A stretch of 64,000 nt of DNA. Origin: Aplidium turbinatum. Taxonomy: Eukaryota; Chordata; Ascidiacea; Aplousobranchia; Polyclinidae. Shown piece by piece: positions 49,331-60,837 of the stretch; within the stretch, counting starts at the first letter, position 1, and each line of letters opens with the position of its first letter. The stretch is from contig OU964918.1 in the NCBI GenBank assembly GCA_918807975.1, forward strand, positions 7,192,001-7,256,000. The letters run 5' to 3'. Below the pieces are notes generated by a model. That model had not been told where the DNA came from and did not search any database. It was given only the letters and a program-made list of their open reading frames with translations. A program made the position numbers and the translations under genes.

Positions 49331-50018
49331 TGTTTAATTTTCGTGGTTGCATATAAAATATTCACCGGACCGCAAAAATATTCAACTTGTCAAAATGGAT
49401 CTTTGCTAACATTAGTTGAGTAGGCCTCGGCTATATGTTTGCGTTTGTAGAACAACAAAGGTGAACTCTAGAACTCATGGTTAAGATTTCGTCAGAACTT
49501 AGTCATAGAGCTAGAGGTGAACTGCTGAGATATTGAATAGTTGTTAGGCTACTTCACAGCAACTGTTGCTATTTCTTAAAAGTTATTGTTGATGAAATCA
49601 TCGATTTGACGTCATAATGTAACGTTTTGCTCAACAGAGAGAATTGAGCCATCAATCACTATTGAACAGAATCTCTAGTGAAAGGCTGCGGCTGTGTTGT
49701 TATGTGGAAAAGGATTTTTAAATGATTTTTGTTCACAGCTCATGATTTTTCAAGGAACGCAAATATTATAGGAGAAAAATATTTTGCACAAGATTGAAAA
49801 CAATGGATATTGGATATTCATCATAGGTCCCTACAAGCTAATACAGCCCTGCTACCCTAGGGCCTAGAGTCCTAGACAATAGACATCTCTTAAACAGTAG
49901 CCTATCATGTTTACATAACAAGTCATAATCACAACAAGTCAATAACGTTACAAAACCAAATTTTTTTAAAGGAGAGCGCATGGCCCAATGGTCCCTCATG
50001 AGCACGTCACTGTTTGTC
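49331..50018. other. No feature seen
   Basis: AT-rich spacer. No ends or family words were recognised. Confidence 0.4.
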
Positions 50019-50019
50019 G

Positions 50020-50925
50020 TATCCAGGCTTACACCTGGTGGTTGAAGATTTAGATTAATTGAACGGGAAGGCAAGGAAGCCAATCTTCGTGTCCACCTTT
50101 AGGCATGCCTTTAAGTGTCCTGCCACAGCCGCATGCTCTTGAGCGGTGTCGAACCGGCGCCCTTTCGACAGGGATATCTATAACTACGGGATTGGAAACT
50201 CTATTCAGTGCTATACATCAGTAGGGTCATTACATTACTACGACTACAGAAAGATTAACAAAATACAATACCCACTTAAAGATATACACAATTCGATTTT
50301 ACAATAATAATACAAAATGTACACTCACATTAAAACTTAATTGATGTATAAAAGATTAAAAGTACATTTACGCTGCTAGAAAAAAAAAACGATGAATCCA
50401 AAAAATGAATGAATGCAATGAGTCCAAAAACCGCCTACTGTTGTTCTTTAGCATTTTGTGTACTGCAAATCGGATCAGAAGTAAATGAGGACTGTTCAGC
50501 AATCAGTGAAATGTGCTGTTGTATCATCAACTTGTTCACAGAGACCAATCCAGTACGAAACCAATACGTTTACAATGTTATCAGAACTAAAACCAATAGT
50601 CATTCTGGAAATTTTTTAAGCAGCAAACAAAATACTACATGACTGCACTAATGGAATACAAACAAATAAACAAACCAGGCAAGCGCAGTCCTTACAATTT
50701 ACAGGTGAATTGATTGTTACATTTTTGGTTGTTCGTTTAGCCTACCACTTGCTGCCCTTTGAGGTCAATTTATGTGATTATTTATCACAGCAGCGCACAA
50801 AGAAAAGTGACCCTACTGGTGTATAAAATGGTTTTCAGTTCCACAGAGTTTCCAATCCCGTAGTTATAGATATCCCTGCCTTTCGATTGCCGTTCCAGTG
50901 TTCTCACCACTTGGCAACGCACGTC
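50020..50925 (-). repeat. SINE family 2, copy with tRNA-like head, interrupted by an hAT MITE
   Basis: On the minus strand the head (50920-50887) has an A-box-like AAGTGGTGAGAACACTGG and, across the inserted element, the B box GGTTCGACACC (50148-50138). The spacing without the insertion suits a Ser/Leu-type tRNA. The body (GCATGCGGCTGTGGCAGGAC, GGCATGCC, AAGCCTGGATAC) is shared with 25962-26820. The insert is 50169-50878. Confidence 0.65.
50169..50878. mobile_element. 710-bp hAT-type MITE inside a SINE
   Basis: The ends CAGGGATATCTATAACTACG and its inverted copy, with TIRs of about 70 bp, are flanked by CCTTTCGA on both sides (50161-50168, 50879-50886). No coding family was recognised in the interior. 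Confidence 0.87.
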
Positions 50926-51006
50926 ACTGTACAGCAGAGATCACTTTTAGCAAGCTGACTAAATAAAAAATTAATTCAAGCAAAATGATAATGACTGGCC
51001 TCAGAG

Positions 51007-53884
51007 CAGTGCTTCTCAACCTTTTTTTTTTCGTGGCCTATTTTCATTGCACAAAAATTCTTGTGGCCCATTGACTATTTATGGAAGAAAAAACTGCAAA
51101 ATACGTTTAAAAACAAAAAAACAGCAGAATATATTTCAAAACAGATTATTTATTCAACCGTGCATCAATGAGATGCGTGCTCCTGAACATTATTGACCAA
51201 CTTAGATTATTTAAATAAATTTACATTTTATCTACATTTCTTCTCAATTCTTTCCAAAACGATTACGGTATTCCCTCCTTCAAGTTAAAAATTTCTTTTT
51301 ATGGAGCTAAGTGGCTTCCTATGAAAACCACACTGTTGCAGTTGCTTAAAATCAACGTCTGCATATTATGCAACAGACGACATTGGTAATCACGCTACCA
51401 AGGTTATTATTTCAAGAATCAGAATAAAAATTATCATTTTGCAGCAAATTACAGCAGCACTATTCATTGTTGGTAGGCCTAGAGTCAAAATGTAGCGATC
51501 CATTATTTCATCGTATAAGTTTTCCTGCCTTTTACTAAAGTTTCTGTAATTTTCCATGCAACTGCTCCCAAAGAAAATAGAAAAAAGGGCGCACACAATA
51601 AAATGGTTTGTTCGTCCTTTGACGAGAGCTCTAACATATGAAACCAGCTCTATAAAATCGGACTAGCTCTATCACATAAAACCAGCTCAATTAGACAAAG
51701 AGCTCTATCACATTAAACCAGCTCAATTAGACAAAGAGCTCTATCAAATCGGACCAGCTCAAGCAGAGCCCAGTTAGACCAGTTCAGCTCTCAGAAAACA
51801 TTAAATTGTTTGTTTACTTAAAATGTAATAATTCGTGATAATGTTTTACTGTTCTGCAATTTCACTATTCTGTAATGTTTAAATTTAATTTGTGTTATAG
51901 ACCTACAATATTATACGAACACCTTCTGATAACTTAAAATTATAATTCGAATAACAATTGTGTGGAAATTAATTCATGGAGTCAGATAGCCAAACTAGAT
52001 AAATTAGATAGATAGAAATTTCATCAGGCAGTTAGACAGCCTTCATCTTAATTCAACTTATAAACAAACCATTCTCATACTTAAACTTATACTTAAATAA
52101 TCTAAATAATATATAAATGCCAAGCAAGCTTACACAAAAAGTTCCATTACAGGGTAAAAAAAAATTGTGCATACACAGTAGTGCAATGCAAACAAAAAAC
52201 AGAAACAACGTTTCTTAAATCATGGTAGCTCCTAGTAATATTAAAAAAAATTGGGGCACACGAAAACTACAACCTCTTTGGGTGGCTTCGCATAATTTCC
52301 CCTGTCTTTGCGCCACAGAGTTATACAAACTGATGCTTCAGCTGAGAACATAAGGGTGGCAAAGTGGTGAAGCAAAGTCTTCACAATGATTTCTCCTATT
52401 CGGAGATCTCCTTGTCGGAGTAAAAAGACGCACAAACTCACGGATGGTTGCTTGGAAGCGACACCATAACGCTTTGCAGAGCTGTGCCTGCACATGTACG
52501 TCTGTAGAAAAATGAGATTGAGGTTCGAACCTCGTAATCTCTATGCTAGTTGCATGTAGTTGCATGCTAGTTGCATGCTAGTTGCAAAAAAAGTATATTA
52601 AAATGAGCTAAGTATTTAAGTAACATTTGACCCTGCGATAATACTACAAAAAATTACATAATTATGTTTCCCTGCAAAGGCAACTTGTTGGCAATCAGCT
52701 TATCTAAGCAACGTTTAAAAAAAAATTAACTTTGGCAAATGGCGCTTCGGCATAAATCAGATTGTCGACATCGGCTGCTGAAATGAGTAGTCTGCCGTTG
52801 AACGATTCGCTTTATTGAGCGAACAACAACAATCAGTTACGTTTAACAAGCAATAAATTGCTGGCATGGTGCTTTAAAAAGTAGGCTACAATACGCTATC
52901 AGAAAAATTGTTGGAAAACCAACGCGTGAAATCATAAAAGGTGACATGTTTTTACAAACTAATTATGAGCTCGTGTTTTTTTTTTATTGACATAGAAATA
53001 AAAATTTTGTAGCATAATGTACTTACCAGATTCCAGAATCGTGTTAACTTTTTACTTTCAAACCTACTTACGTGCGAGGTCACCAATGTGGTTACATATT
53101 ATTTAGATTATTTAAGTATAAGTTTAAGTATGAGAATGGTTTGTTTATAAGTTGAATTAAGATGAAGGCTGTCTAACTGCCTGATGAAATTTCTATCTAT
53201 CTAATTTATCTAGTTTGGCTATCTGACTCCATGAATTAATTTCCACACAATTGTTATTCGAATTATAATTTTAAGTTATCAGAAGGTGTTCGTATAATAT
53301 TGTAGGTCTATAACACAAATTAAATTTAAACATTACAGAATAGTGAAATTGCAAAACAGTAAAACATTATCGCGAATTATTACATTTTAAGTAAACAAAC
53401 AATTTAATGTTTTCTGAGAGCTGAACTGGTCTAACTGGGCTCTGCTTGAGCTGGTCCGATTTGATAGAGCTCTTTGTCTAATTGAGCTGGTTTAATGTGA
53501 TAGAGCTCTTTGTCTAATTGAGCTGGTTTTATGTGATAGAGCTAGTCCGATTTTATAGAGCTGGTTTCATATGTTAGAGCTCTCGTCAAAGGACGAACAA
53601 ACCATTTTATTGTGTGCGCCCTTTTTTCTATTTTCTTTGGGAGCAGTTGCATGGAAAATTACAGAAACTTTAGTAAAAGGCAGGAAAACTTATACGATGA
53701 AATAATGGATCGCTACAAAAACAACTAAACAAAACACACAAGTGTAAAATTAACTATAGCAACACAAATAAAACTAAAATTTTCATTAATTCTGGCAAAT
53801 TTTTAAGCAGGTCTGTGGCCCACCTCACTTTTTTCCATGGCCCACTAGTAGGCTAAGCCATGGCCCACCGATTGAAAACCGCTG
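51007..53884. mobile_element. 2.9-kb palindromic hAT element
   Basis: The ends CAGTGCTTCTCAACC and, reversed, CAGCGGTTTTCAATC are flanked by CCTCAGAG (50999-51006) and CCTTAGAG (53885-53892), an 8-bp duplication with one mismatch. Inside are inverted arms of about 620 bp (51492-52113 and 53096-53715). These carry GAGCTC words spaced by about 30-50 bp (AAACCAGCTCAATTAGACAA repeats). Both subterminal parts also have TGGCCCA words near the tips. No transposase blocks were seen. Confidence 0.82.
52114..53095. other. Loop of the palindromic hAT, with a tRNA-like 3' half
   Basis: At 52514-52550 (either strand) GAGATTGAGGTTCGAACCTC with flanking GAGATT/AATCTC forms a T-arm-like and acceptor-like pair; on the minus strand a TTTTT run follows. 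No D-arm was found. Next to it is a short CTAGTTGCATG repeat (52548-52585). Confidence 0.35.
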
Positions 53885-53892
53885 CCTTAGAG

Positions 53893-54240
53893 TGATCTCT
53901 GATTTCCCAGAAGTGCCTTAGTGCCAGATCTTCTTAGTATATATTTGAAGATTACTGGTAGGCTATAGCCCACAATGCCGGTACCAACCCAGAGTTCGTT
54001 AAAAACAGCTTTGCTATGTTATATTTAAACCAAGAAAAGTTCTAGTCCCTCTTCTTTATTAACCAAATCTTTGCTGAAGGCTCCCGTGAGAAACTGAATA
54101 GAAAACCATTTAACAATTCATTTTTGTTTATAAATACATGAGTTTTGAAAACGTAAATATGATGGAGTAGACATTTTGCAAAAAGTTGTATGCAATAAAA
54201 GAGGTCCCTGCAGAATCAATGCCATTTTCACCTAAAATTT
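53893..54240. other. No feature seen
   Basis: Spacer between the palindromic hAT and the SINE, with no supported structure. Confidence 0.4.
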
Positions 54241-54278
54241 TACGATTTTGACTATATTTTGGTGTGCGCTTGGGTGTG

Positions 54279-54513
54279 CGCTTGAGCAACGTACGTTAAA
54301 GGACTGCTCTCCATTCAGCGGCATCTAATGGATGGAATAGTTCCCCAGCAACAAGACTTCAACAATCGGAAACTTCACTCTGTCAATCTCGGTGACCAGG
54401 CCTGCGTCAGTGCTTCAAAGCCTCTACAAGTATGCGAAACTGCCAGGATTAAGCTCTGCAAGAAGCTTTCCCAGTCCGAGGATAAAGATTCAATCAATCA
54501 ATCATTTTGGGCT
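54279..54513 (+). repeat. SINE family 1, copy with simple-repeat tail
   Basis: It starts in the body (TTGAGCAACG, ACTGCTCTCCATTCAGCGGC), lacks the B box present in the copy at 46850-47075, and ends GATAAAGATTCAATCAATCA. ATTTTGG occurs just before (54252-54262 region) and just after the tail and may be the target duplication. A 65-codon open frame over it is a by-product of the SINE. Confidence 0.65.
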
Positions 54514-54598
54514 ACTTTTTTGTAGCAATTGCACTGGAAATTTTAAAAACATTTGGCAACACTGTTGTTGAAGTGCAGCAAGAAAGACTGTGGAAAAA

Positions 54599-54996
54599 GG
54601 TAGCCACTTTAACAAGTCGAAATTCTGCCACTGAAATTGACTACAATGCAAGCGCCAACCAATCAGAAAGTGTTATAAGAGGCTACCGTCCAATTGTGAC
54701 CCTTCTAGCACTCACCCAGAGAGTTAATGCTTGTTTTGAACTTTATTTGGTAATTACAGAAGAAAAAGAGCAATAGCAATGGTGAGAATCGAACACGCGT
54801 CAATGAATTTATTACTTTCTATCCCTAACCCTAACCCCTAAGCCAACCAGCTGACATAAAATCCATCACTTAATTTGCTTTCTATGATCTTCTTTTCGCC
54901 ATTTTTTACGTCACTTAAACCGTAGCTTATGATTGGTTGGCGGTTTCATTCTAATCAATTTCAGTGGCAGAATTTCGACTTGTTAAAGTGGCTACC
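54599..54996. mobile_element. 398-bp MITE with 9-bp duplication (Mutator type)
   Basis: TIRs of about 75 bp begin GGTAGCCACTTTAACAAGTC on both sides. GTGGAAAAA flanks the element (54590-54598, 54997-55005), an exact 9-bp duplication, typical of MuDR. The centre carries a tRNA-like segment. Confidence 0.88.
54777..54861 (-). repeat. tRNA-like segment inside the Mutator MITE
   Basis: On the minus strand GTCAGCTGGTTGGCTTAGG resembles a D-arm/A box and, about 50 nt on, GTGTTCGATTCTCACC resembles a T-arm/B box. Between them are TTAGGG words and an AT-rich stretch in the anticodon and variable region position. It is probably a tRNA-derived remnant and not a working tRNA gene. Confidence 0.4.
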
Positions 54997-55005
54997 GTGG
55001 AAAAA

Positions 55006-55741
55006 AGCTGATTGGAGTTGTAATTTTTTTTATTAAATATTGTTTGACCAAGGACAATCGTTGGTACTTCGGCTTACGCAGATGAAGAAAATTTGACGAC
55101 AAGTTATCAAAAATATCAGTACCATGATGACTTCGGAATCTTTCCTCCAAAAATGTATCAAAATTGGATTCGTAGTTTCTTTGTATTGGTAAGATACCAA
55201 TGAAAGGAATATTACTGTGTGGTACTTGACTTTATACGTTAAGATTTTTAATCATAACCTGACATGTTTTTTTGGAATTAATGATAGTGCTTAACTTAAT
55301 CATAGTGGAATTAATCACGTGCTTAACCAACTGAGCTATTGGAGGTGTTGGACTTCTGTGGTTCACAGCAAAGCTATTAGAAAAGGTTTCTCAGCCTGAG
55401 GTCAAAGGTTCCACACAATTGATCCTTAGACAATTGCTTTACCACTTAAACAACTTTTTATGTTTCAATGGTCATTTGTCATTTTATTCAAACTGTGTTA
55501 CTAATAATAAGACTCATCCATCAATCAGATTCATCATTCATTCTTGGAAGCTTTTTGTATTATGTTGGTTCCTAGTAGGCTATATGTGATGTGAGAGATT
55601 GTGTTTAAAACTTTCACTGGTTCTTTCATGTGAAAATTGAATGTTACACATATTATGACGCTGCTTATTTTCTGGAATCATTGGGCGGACTGATCATACC
55701 AACTTTCATTTGGCATCGATTAAATTGTCATAGTTATATTA
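55006..55741. other. No gene seen
   Basis: At 55312-55345 (minus) the word AATAGCTCAGTTGGTTAAGC is a good tRNA A-box/D-arm match, but no B box follows, so only half of a tRNA or SINE head can be supported. Confidence 0.4.
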
Positions 55742-57516
55742 CACAGGCCAACAAAAAAAAATTTAGCACAAAAGGTGGGAGTCATTTTAGGGTAGGCCTA
55801 TTTTAAGGTCCCTGGGCCCTGATTCTGAAAATACACTTAGTTTTTTTTCTTTGAATTGCTTTTAGTTTTCGAGATATTCGACAATGAAAATGTTTTTAAA
55901 ATTGTTACCTGAAAGATTTCAATTCACAAATCACTTATTTTCAGCCTTGTTTGCCATTATGACATCATTACTGCACTTGTATAGTTCAATTGGTTGCAAG
56001 CAAGGGTTGAAATGAATTGTGACTAATGAAAGGGAAGCATGAATATTCAATGACAATGATTGTGAATCAATATCACAACAAAATTAGCCTGAAAATCATG
56101 TGTTTATGAATGCAGCTTTGTATATATTGAAAAGGTAGGCGTAGGGGATGCAAACTAATTCGTACCATGAACAATTCGTACTGTCGATTCGTACCTTGAA
56201 AAGGTCGAAAAAAAAAATTAAAAAAAGCTGAAATCGCTGATCGCAGTTTCCGCAAACATTTTAAAATTTTCCGCAAACAAACAAAAACTCTTAGGATCAT
56301 TACCAGAAATTTTAAAATGTTTGCGGAAACTGCGATCAGTGACTTCCGCAAACTCTTAGGATCATTACCGGAGATTTTAAAATGTTTGCTGAAACTGCGG
56401 AAAAACAGAAACTGCGATCAGCGATGTTCTATTTTTTTTCTCGATCTTTTCAGTTTGTTTGTTTGCGGATACCGATACTCTGATACCCTAATCTTAACCC
56501 TTTTAAAATGTTTGCGGAAACTGCAATCAGCGACTTCGGCTTTTTTTAATTTTTTCTCTCGATCTTTTCAAGGTACAAACTGACGGTACGAATTGTTCAT
56601 GGTACGAATTAGGTTGCACCCAGGTGTAGGCCTACTGAAATTGGTACGGTACCATACTTGTACAAATCAAAGTTTATTCTAATCCTTTGCTAAGGCCAAG
56701 TCTCTGCTGCAAGATTTTATTTTCTGATCTGTAGCGTAATCTGGGTTTTGTTGTGGTTATTTATCGGTCATTGACCAATTTTTTAAAAAATGGCCGAAAA
56801 AAGTATAGTCAATTCGGTCAAAATATCCGAAAAAATATAGTCAGTTTTAACTTTTCATCAAGTTTTAAGTTTAGTCAAGTTTTAACAATAGCTGCGAAAC
56901 GTGACATAGATTGACCAAGTTTGGCCAAATTTTTTCAAGTCATTTCGGTCAAAATGTCAAAAAAAAAAAATGTGTTGTATCAGCTACTTGAAAGGAAATA
57001 TTTTCATCAAAAAAAATGACCGAAATAAATAGGCTAAACAATGACCGAATTTTTTCAAGTCATTTCGGACAAATGACCGAAAAGTCTAAGCGAAAAAAAA
57101 CAAACCCAACTGAGTGGTGAGCTGTGCGCAATGCAACAGCAGGATATCTGCTAGCAAGGTGTTCAATTGGTTCATCTTCAGGCTTCCTTCACATTGTATT
57201 TTGAGTGTTACTAGACCAGTAAATGTTATTATAAATGGCTGTTTGTTTGGTTGTAATCAACTTGATTGGTTCCAAATAGCGTTTATATAACTCATAAATG
57301 TGCCTGGGATTACTTCCAGTTTTGTTTATGTAATAAATAACACAACGTTAAATCTATAAGCACTCGAAACTGCCAAAACATAATTTTTCTGTATCTTAAA
57401 AACTAGAGCCTATTTGAAAAAATCTTGTGCAGTTTTGGGATCATGGGCCTCGAAATACTTCAAAATGAATGACTCTCACATGTCGTGCCTTAAAAAAAAA
57501 AATTTGTTGGCCTGTG
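55742..57516. mobile_element. 1.8-kb TIR element (CACAGGCCAACAAA ends)
   Basis: CACAGGCCAACAAAAAAA at the left is repeated in inverted form at the right (CACAGGCCAACAAATTTTT). TTA flanks both sides (55739-55741, 57517-57519). Similar words inside each end (GGGAGTCATTTT against GAGAGTCATTCATTTT; GTTTTCGAGATA against GTTTTTAAGATAC) extend the inverted similarity to about 150 bp. No transposase was recognised; another element is nested at 56144-56621. Confidence 0.7.
56144..56621. mobile_element. 478-bp TIR element of the GCAAACATTTTAAAA family
   Basis: The ends GGGATGCAAACTAATTCGTA and, reversed, GGGTGCAACCTAATTCGTAC extend about 60 bp through ATGAACAATTCGTAC and CTTGAAAAG. AGGCGTAG and AGGTGTAG flank the element, an 8-bp duplication with one mismatch. 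It shares its interior words with 6208-7307. Confidence 0.75.
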
Positions 57517-57519
57517 TTA

Positions 57520-57930
57520 TCAAAACATTTCTTTAGTGATGTTGCTTGGCTACTACCTCAATGTCAGTGTTCATAGAGAACAGGCTTTGTTGCATTGTTA
57601 ACAACGTTTATGTTTCAGGTTTGTATCGATTTCCATGGTTTTTTTGAACAAACAATTATTGAAATCAGAAGAATTCAAACTTGATGCCCCATTTTTTGTG
57701 ACATTTTTTCAATGTTTTGTTGCCATATTTCTTTGTCATTTCATTGCCCTCTTTGCAAGATGCAAGTCCAAGAACACCTTCCCATCACTCAAGTGAGTGC
57801 ATACTGCATATGTACTTGTTCAGATACTTGTTGTTAGTTATATATACTGTACTTTTCCTTGGTTAGCATATATATTATATATGTATATATATATAATGTT
57901 AGCATATTAGCATACTTTAAATAGTTTGAC
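57520..57930. other. No feature seen
   Basis: AT-rich, with a short TA-rich run (57866-57896). Confidence 0.4.
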
Positions 57931-57936
57931 AATGTT

Positions 57937-58015
57937 GTCTGGATGTTCAAGTGGTAAAAGTATCTGACTGACTCTCGAAAGGTGCCTGGTCGTGGTCCCA
58001 CTGATGACATGTGGC
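57937..58015 (+). repeat. tRNA-like SINE head related to SINE family 2
   Basis: TTCAAGTGGTAAAAGTATCT aligns with the A-box head of SINE family 2, CTCTCGAAAGGTGCC with its anticodon-region ATCGAAAGGGCGCC, and GGTCGTGGTCCCAC sits where the B box is expected, though degenerate. The body that follows differs. Confidence 0.4.
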
Positions 58016-58640
58016 TGTACATGATTTGCTAAAATGAAAGCTGCTCACTTTATGACCGTATAGTCTTTTGCTTCTTTTGTGTTTTTGCATAGTGCTGTAT
58101 ATTGTTGCAATGGATACAAAATTACCGAGATTGTTATTTCTAAAAAGTATAAAATCGTATATACAAAATGAACGTTGAGAAAAGTGTTTATCGCAAGTCA
58201 GCTGTCGAGGAAGTAAGGGCAACAGAGATTGTTTTGATGAACAAATTGAACGTCGAGAAAAGTGTTTATTGCAAGTCAGTTGTGGACATAGACACCTTAA
58301 ATAGAAGGACTCGTAACTCGCAATCTCGGGTTTTTAAACTTGTGTCCCAAAATCTTAAGACTAGTAGCCTATGCGTAATTTGCACATACATGACTATGAC
58401 TTACTGTAGGCTATAACTATGGCTAACTGTTGCTAAATCTATTGAAAATATCCACAACAATTGCAGTTAATGAGCAAGCAATATTTGCCAATGAATTGTA
58501 GCACAAATAAATGGTTTGTGATGAAACAGTTGAATTAAGAAGTTGGTCAGCAGCGTAACGAAGTTTGAAACCGTCGAAAGCATGACAAAGAAATGTGAAT
58601 TGCAACACTTTTCACAAATTGCAACTGAGCACAATAGGAT
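58016..58640. other. Short direct repeat, no gene seen
   Basis: AACGTTGAGAAAAGTGTTTA at 58171 recurs as AACGTCGAGAAAAGTGTTTA at 58249, each followed by GCAAGTCAG. The 82-codon frame over it is not recognisable. Confidence 0.45.
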
Positions 58641-58649
58641 GGATGGTCA

Positions 58650-59361
58650 TTTTATTTTTGTTTGGATGCGAAACGCCGAAACATACATAAAACAAAAACT
58701 GACAGTGTGCATCCAATGAGAGAGTGCGAAAGACCGTAGCCCTGAAGGCGTAGGAGGTCGTCGAGTCTGCACTCTCTCATTCAAATAGTTATACGAAAGA
58801 AAGTATTGCGTTTTTAAATATTGTAGCAAATTGACACAAAAAAGAAGAAGGAAGGAAGAACAGAAAAAAACAAAAAAACAAATACAGATACTACAAAAAA
58901 ATAATAACAATTAACATATTCAGGTAGTGGATGTCGTTTTTATAGCTCTTGATTATTGAGGAAGTGTTTTTTGCACATTTTATTGAAAAATTTGAAGCCT
59001 TTTTTCATGTTTTTTTTCATATATTGAGGTAAACTGTCCCATACCTTGATTCCCATGCATTTTAAGCTTTTTTAAAATAGTTGGGTATTTGCCTGTTTAG
59101 TATGATATAAAGTGAATTGGAGCTTGATTGTCGGGTGTTATACGAATGAATAGCTGATACATGTGTAAAGAAAGTTTTGAAGTTTTCCGGTAGTTTATTA
59201 TTATAAAATTTGTACATAAATTTGCTTATTTCTAGTTTATAAGTAGAATTAACACTTAGTATTTTATTTTCTTGATAGAGTGGCAGTAATTTAGTTTTCA
59301 TTTCAAATGCTCCTGTAACGATTTTAATTATCTTATTTTGTCTAACTTGAATTCTATTCAA
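58650..59361 (-). mobile_element. CR1-like LINE, 5'-truncated 3' end
   Basis: On the minus strand the C-terminal end of a non-LTR reverse transcriptase is read from 59361: RIQVRQNKIIKIVTGAFEMK, then LEISKFMYKFYNNKLPENFK, then HSYNTRQSS. After one frameshift near 59062, CMGIKVWDSLPQYMKK and FFNKMCKKHFLNN lead to a stop at 58940. The NTRQ and GxKVWNSLP words are typical of CR1/Rex-type ends. A 3' region follows with a hairpin (ATGAGAGAGTGC at 58717 against GCACTCTCTCAT at 58772). Confidence 0.75.
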
Positions 59362-59378
59362 GTATTTTGTGGGTGCGC

Positions 59379-59978
59379 ATTAGGGTGTTGCAGGCCCCCC
59401 GACCCTCTCGGATTTTGCTTACCTTTTTTGTGGTACTGTGTTTAGATCAGTAGACCACAAATATGAAGTTTCATAAATTTTCATCGACGTTTACCTCCAC
59501 CGCCGAGGCCATTTTGAGGCCCACTTTTTGAAATTTTTGATGTATTTTGCCACTAGAGGGCAGAGTATAAGTTTTGCAATATTGGGGTACATTTAAAAGA
59601 TGCTCTATGATGTTCTGAATTGTTTAAAAAAAAAATTGGAGAAATGGGATAAGTATATCCTAAAATATTCAAGTTTTGTCACTAATTTTTTGCACAATAC
59701 TGCCTCTAGTGGTAAAAAGAAAAATTAAAATATCTTGAAAACTACTTATCATATTGTTATGGAACTTGCATGCACCCCCCCATTTTCATGGGTAAGGAGT
59801 TTGATTTCAGCAATATTTTTGCAAAATATTACCACTAGAGGGTGGTAGTTCTAATTTTGAACTATTTTCCTGTGAAAAGACGATATTGTTGCATTTCTTG
59901 AGCTGTGTTTCTGAAGAATACAATTTCATGGTTTATGCACAACAAAATTTATTCAATTGTAAAGAAACTGCATGCATA
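59379..59978. repeat. Element end of the TAGGGTG type
   Basis: Starts TAGGGTGTTGCAGGCC and has words such as CATCGACGTTTACCTCCACC and AAATATCTTGAAAACTACTT that recur in style at 63268-63500 (TAGGGTGGCTC...CTCGAAAACCACTTGAGC). Both are in the same orientation. They look like left ends of related elements; no matching right end was found in the window. Confidence 0.45.
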
Positions 59979-60056
59979 CCTGTACTATATCAATAAATCC
60001 AAACAGGCAATGTGAGTCTTAGTTAACACAATTTCCGCAAAGGCAGTTGTGCATCT

Positions 60057-60488
60057 TCATTGTGTTGATAAATGACGTTTTCTAAGATTTGGTATCTTTC
60101 TTCGATTCTCCTCCACCACTTGAATATAATTTTGTAGATCTTTTTCTTGATTTGCTACATGAAGAAAGTCGGATACCATTTTTACCCTTCTCTCTGCTGA
60201 ATCATTACAGACTCTGAGTGCACTTATGATACCATTAGCAGAAGCATAGCCATCATCTATTTCCCACTTTTTTAGGTGTTTGACAAGAAGAGTTGTTGAA
60301 ATGTGCAAAAGTTCAAATAACATTTTGCTGCTGACATTTGCATCGGAGCACAATGACAATGAGTTACCATTAACAATGTCTGGCAGCTCTGGCTTACCGT
60401 ATCCATTACCAAACCTGTTTGTAACCTGGCCATGGAAACTTGCATTTAAACGCAACAGAGTTCCAGCCAAAGCTTCCTTTTCATTCAA
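60057..60488 (-). pseudogene. Left-arm copy of an uncharacterised transposon protein, C-terminal part
   Basis: The frame starts MNEKEALAGTLLRLNASFHG and contains QVTNRFGNGYGKPELPDIV, ALRVCNDSAERRVKMVSDFL and LQNYIQVVEENRRKIPNLRK. The VxNDxAERxVxLxxDF...LQVVexxRxxxP block is shared by many repeated, unnamed invertebrate proteins. It ends STQ at the outer part of the arm, as does the right-arm copy. Confidence 0.65.
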
Positions 60489-60837
60489 TAGTGACTTGTT
60501 TGTCCCATAGAACTAAGGGGATCAGCTCCCCAGTTACATACCATGTGAGCCTACCTAAAGCTTTTAAAGCAGCAAGACTGATAATTTTGTCTACTGCAGC
60601 ATAGCTTTTGATGTCACTTACCAGTTGTAAATCTTCTCGGGGTGCTGATGCAGCAATTGGACAGTTGAACCACCATCCATTAAATACAAACCTGCAAAGG
60701 TCAACAAATCACTCTAATTTTTGTATTTGTGATTTGGAAATGATTGATTCCTTGCGGTAGAAAGTCTTGCAGCATTACTGTATCTCATAGCAATAGAGCT
60801 GCTTTCTCATCCACCTTGCTCGATGGACAGCAGAGAG

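Noticed and set aside
52514-52550. A tRNA gene around GAGGTTCGAACCTC
   Set aside because: The T-arm-like hairpin is a simple palindrome and no D-arm or anticodon arm could be placed on either strand.
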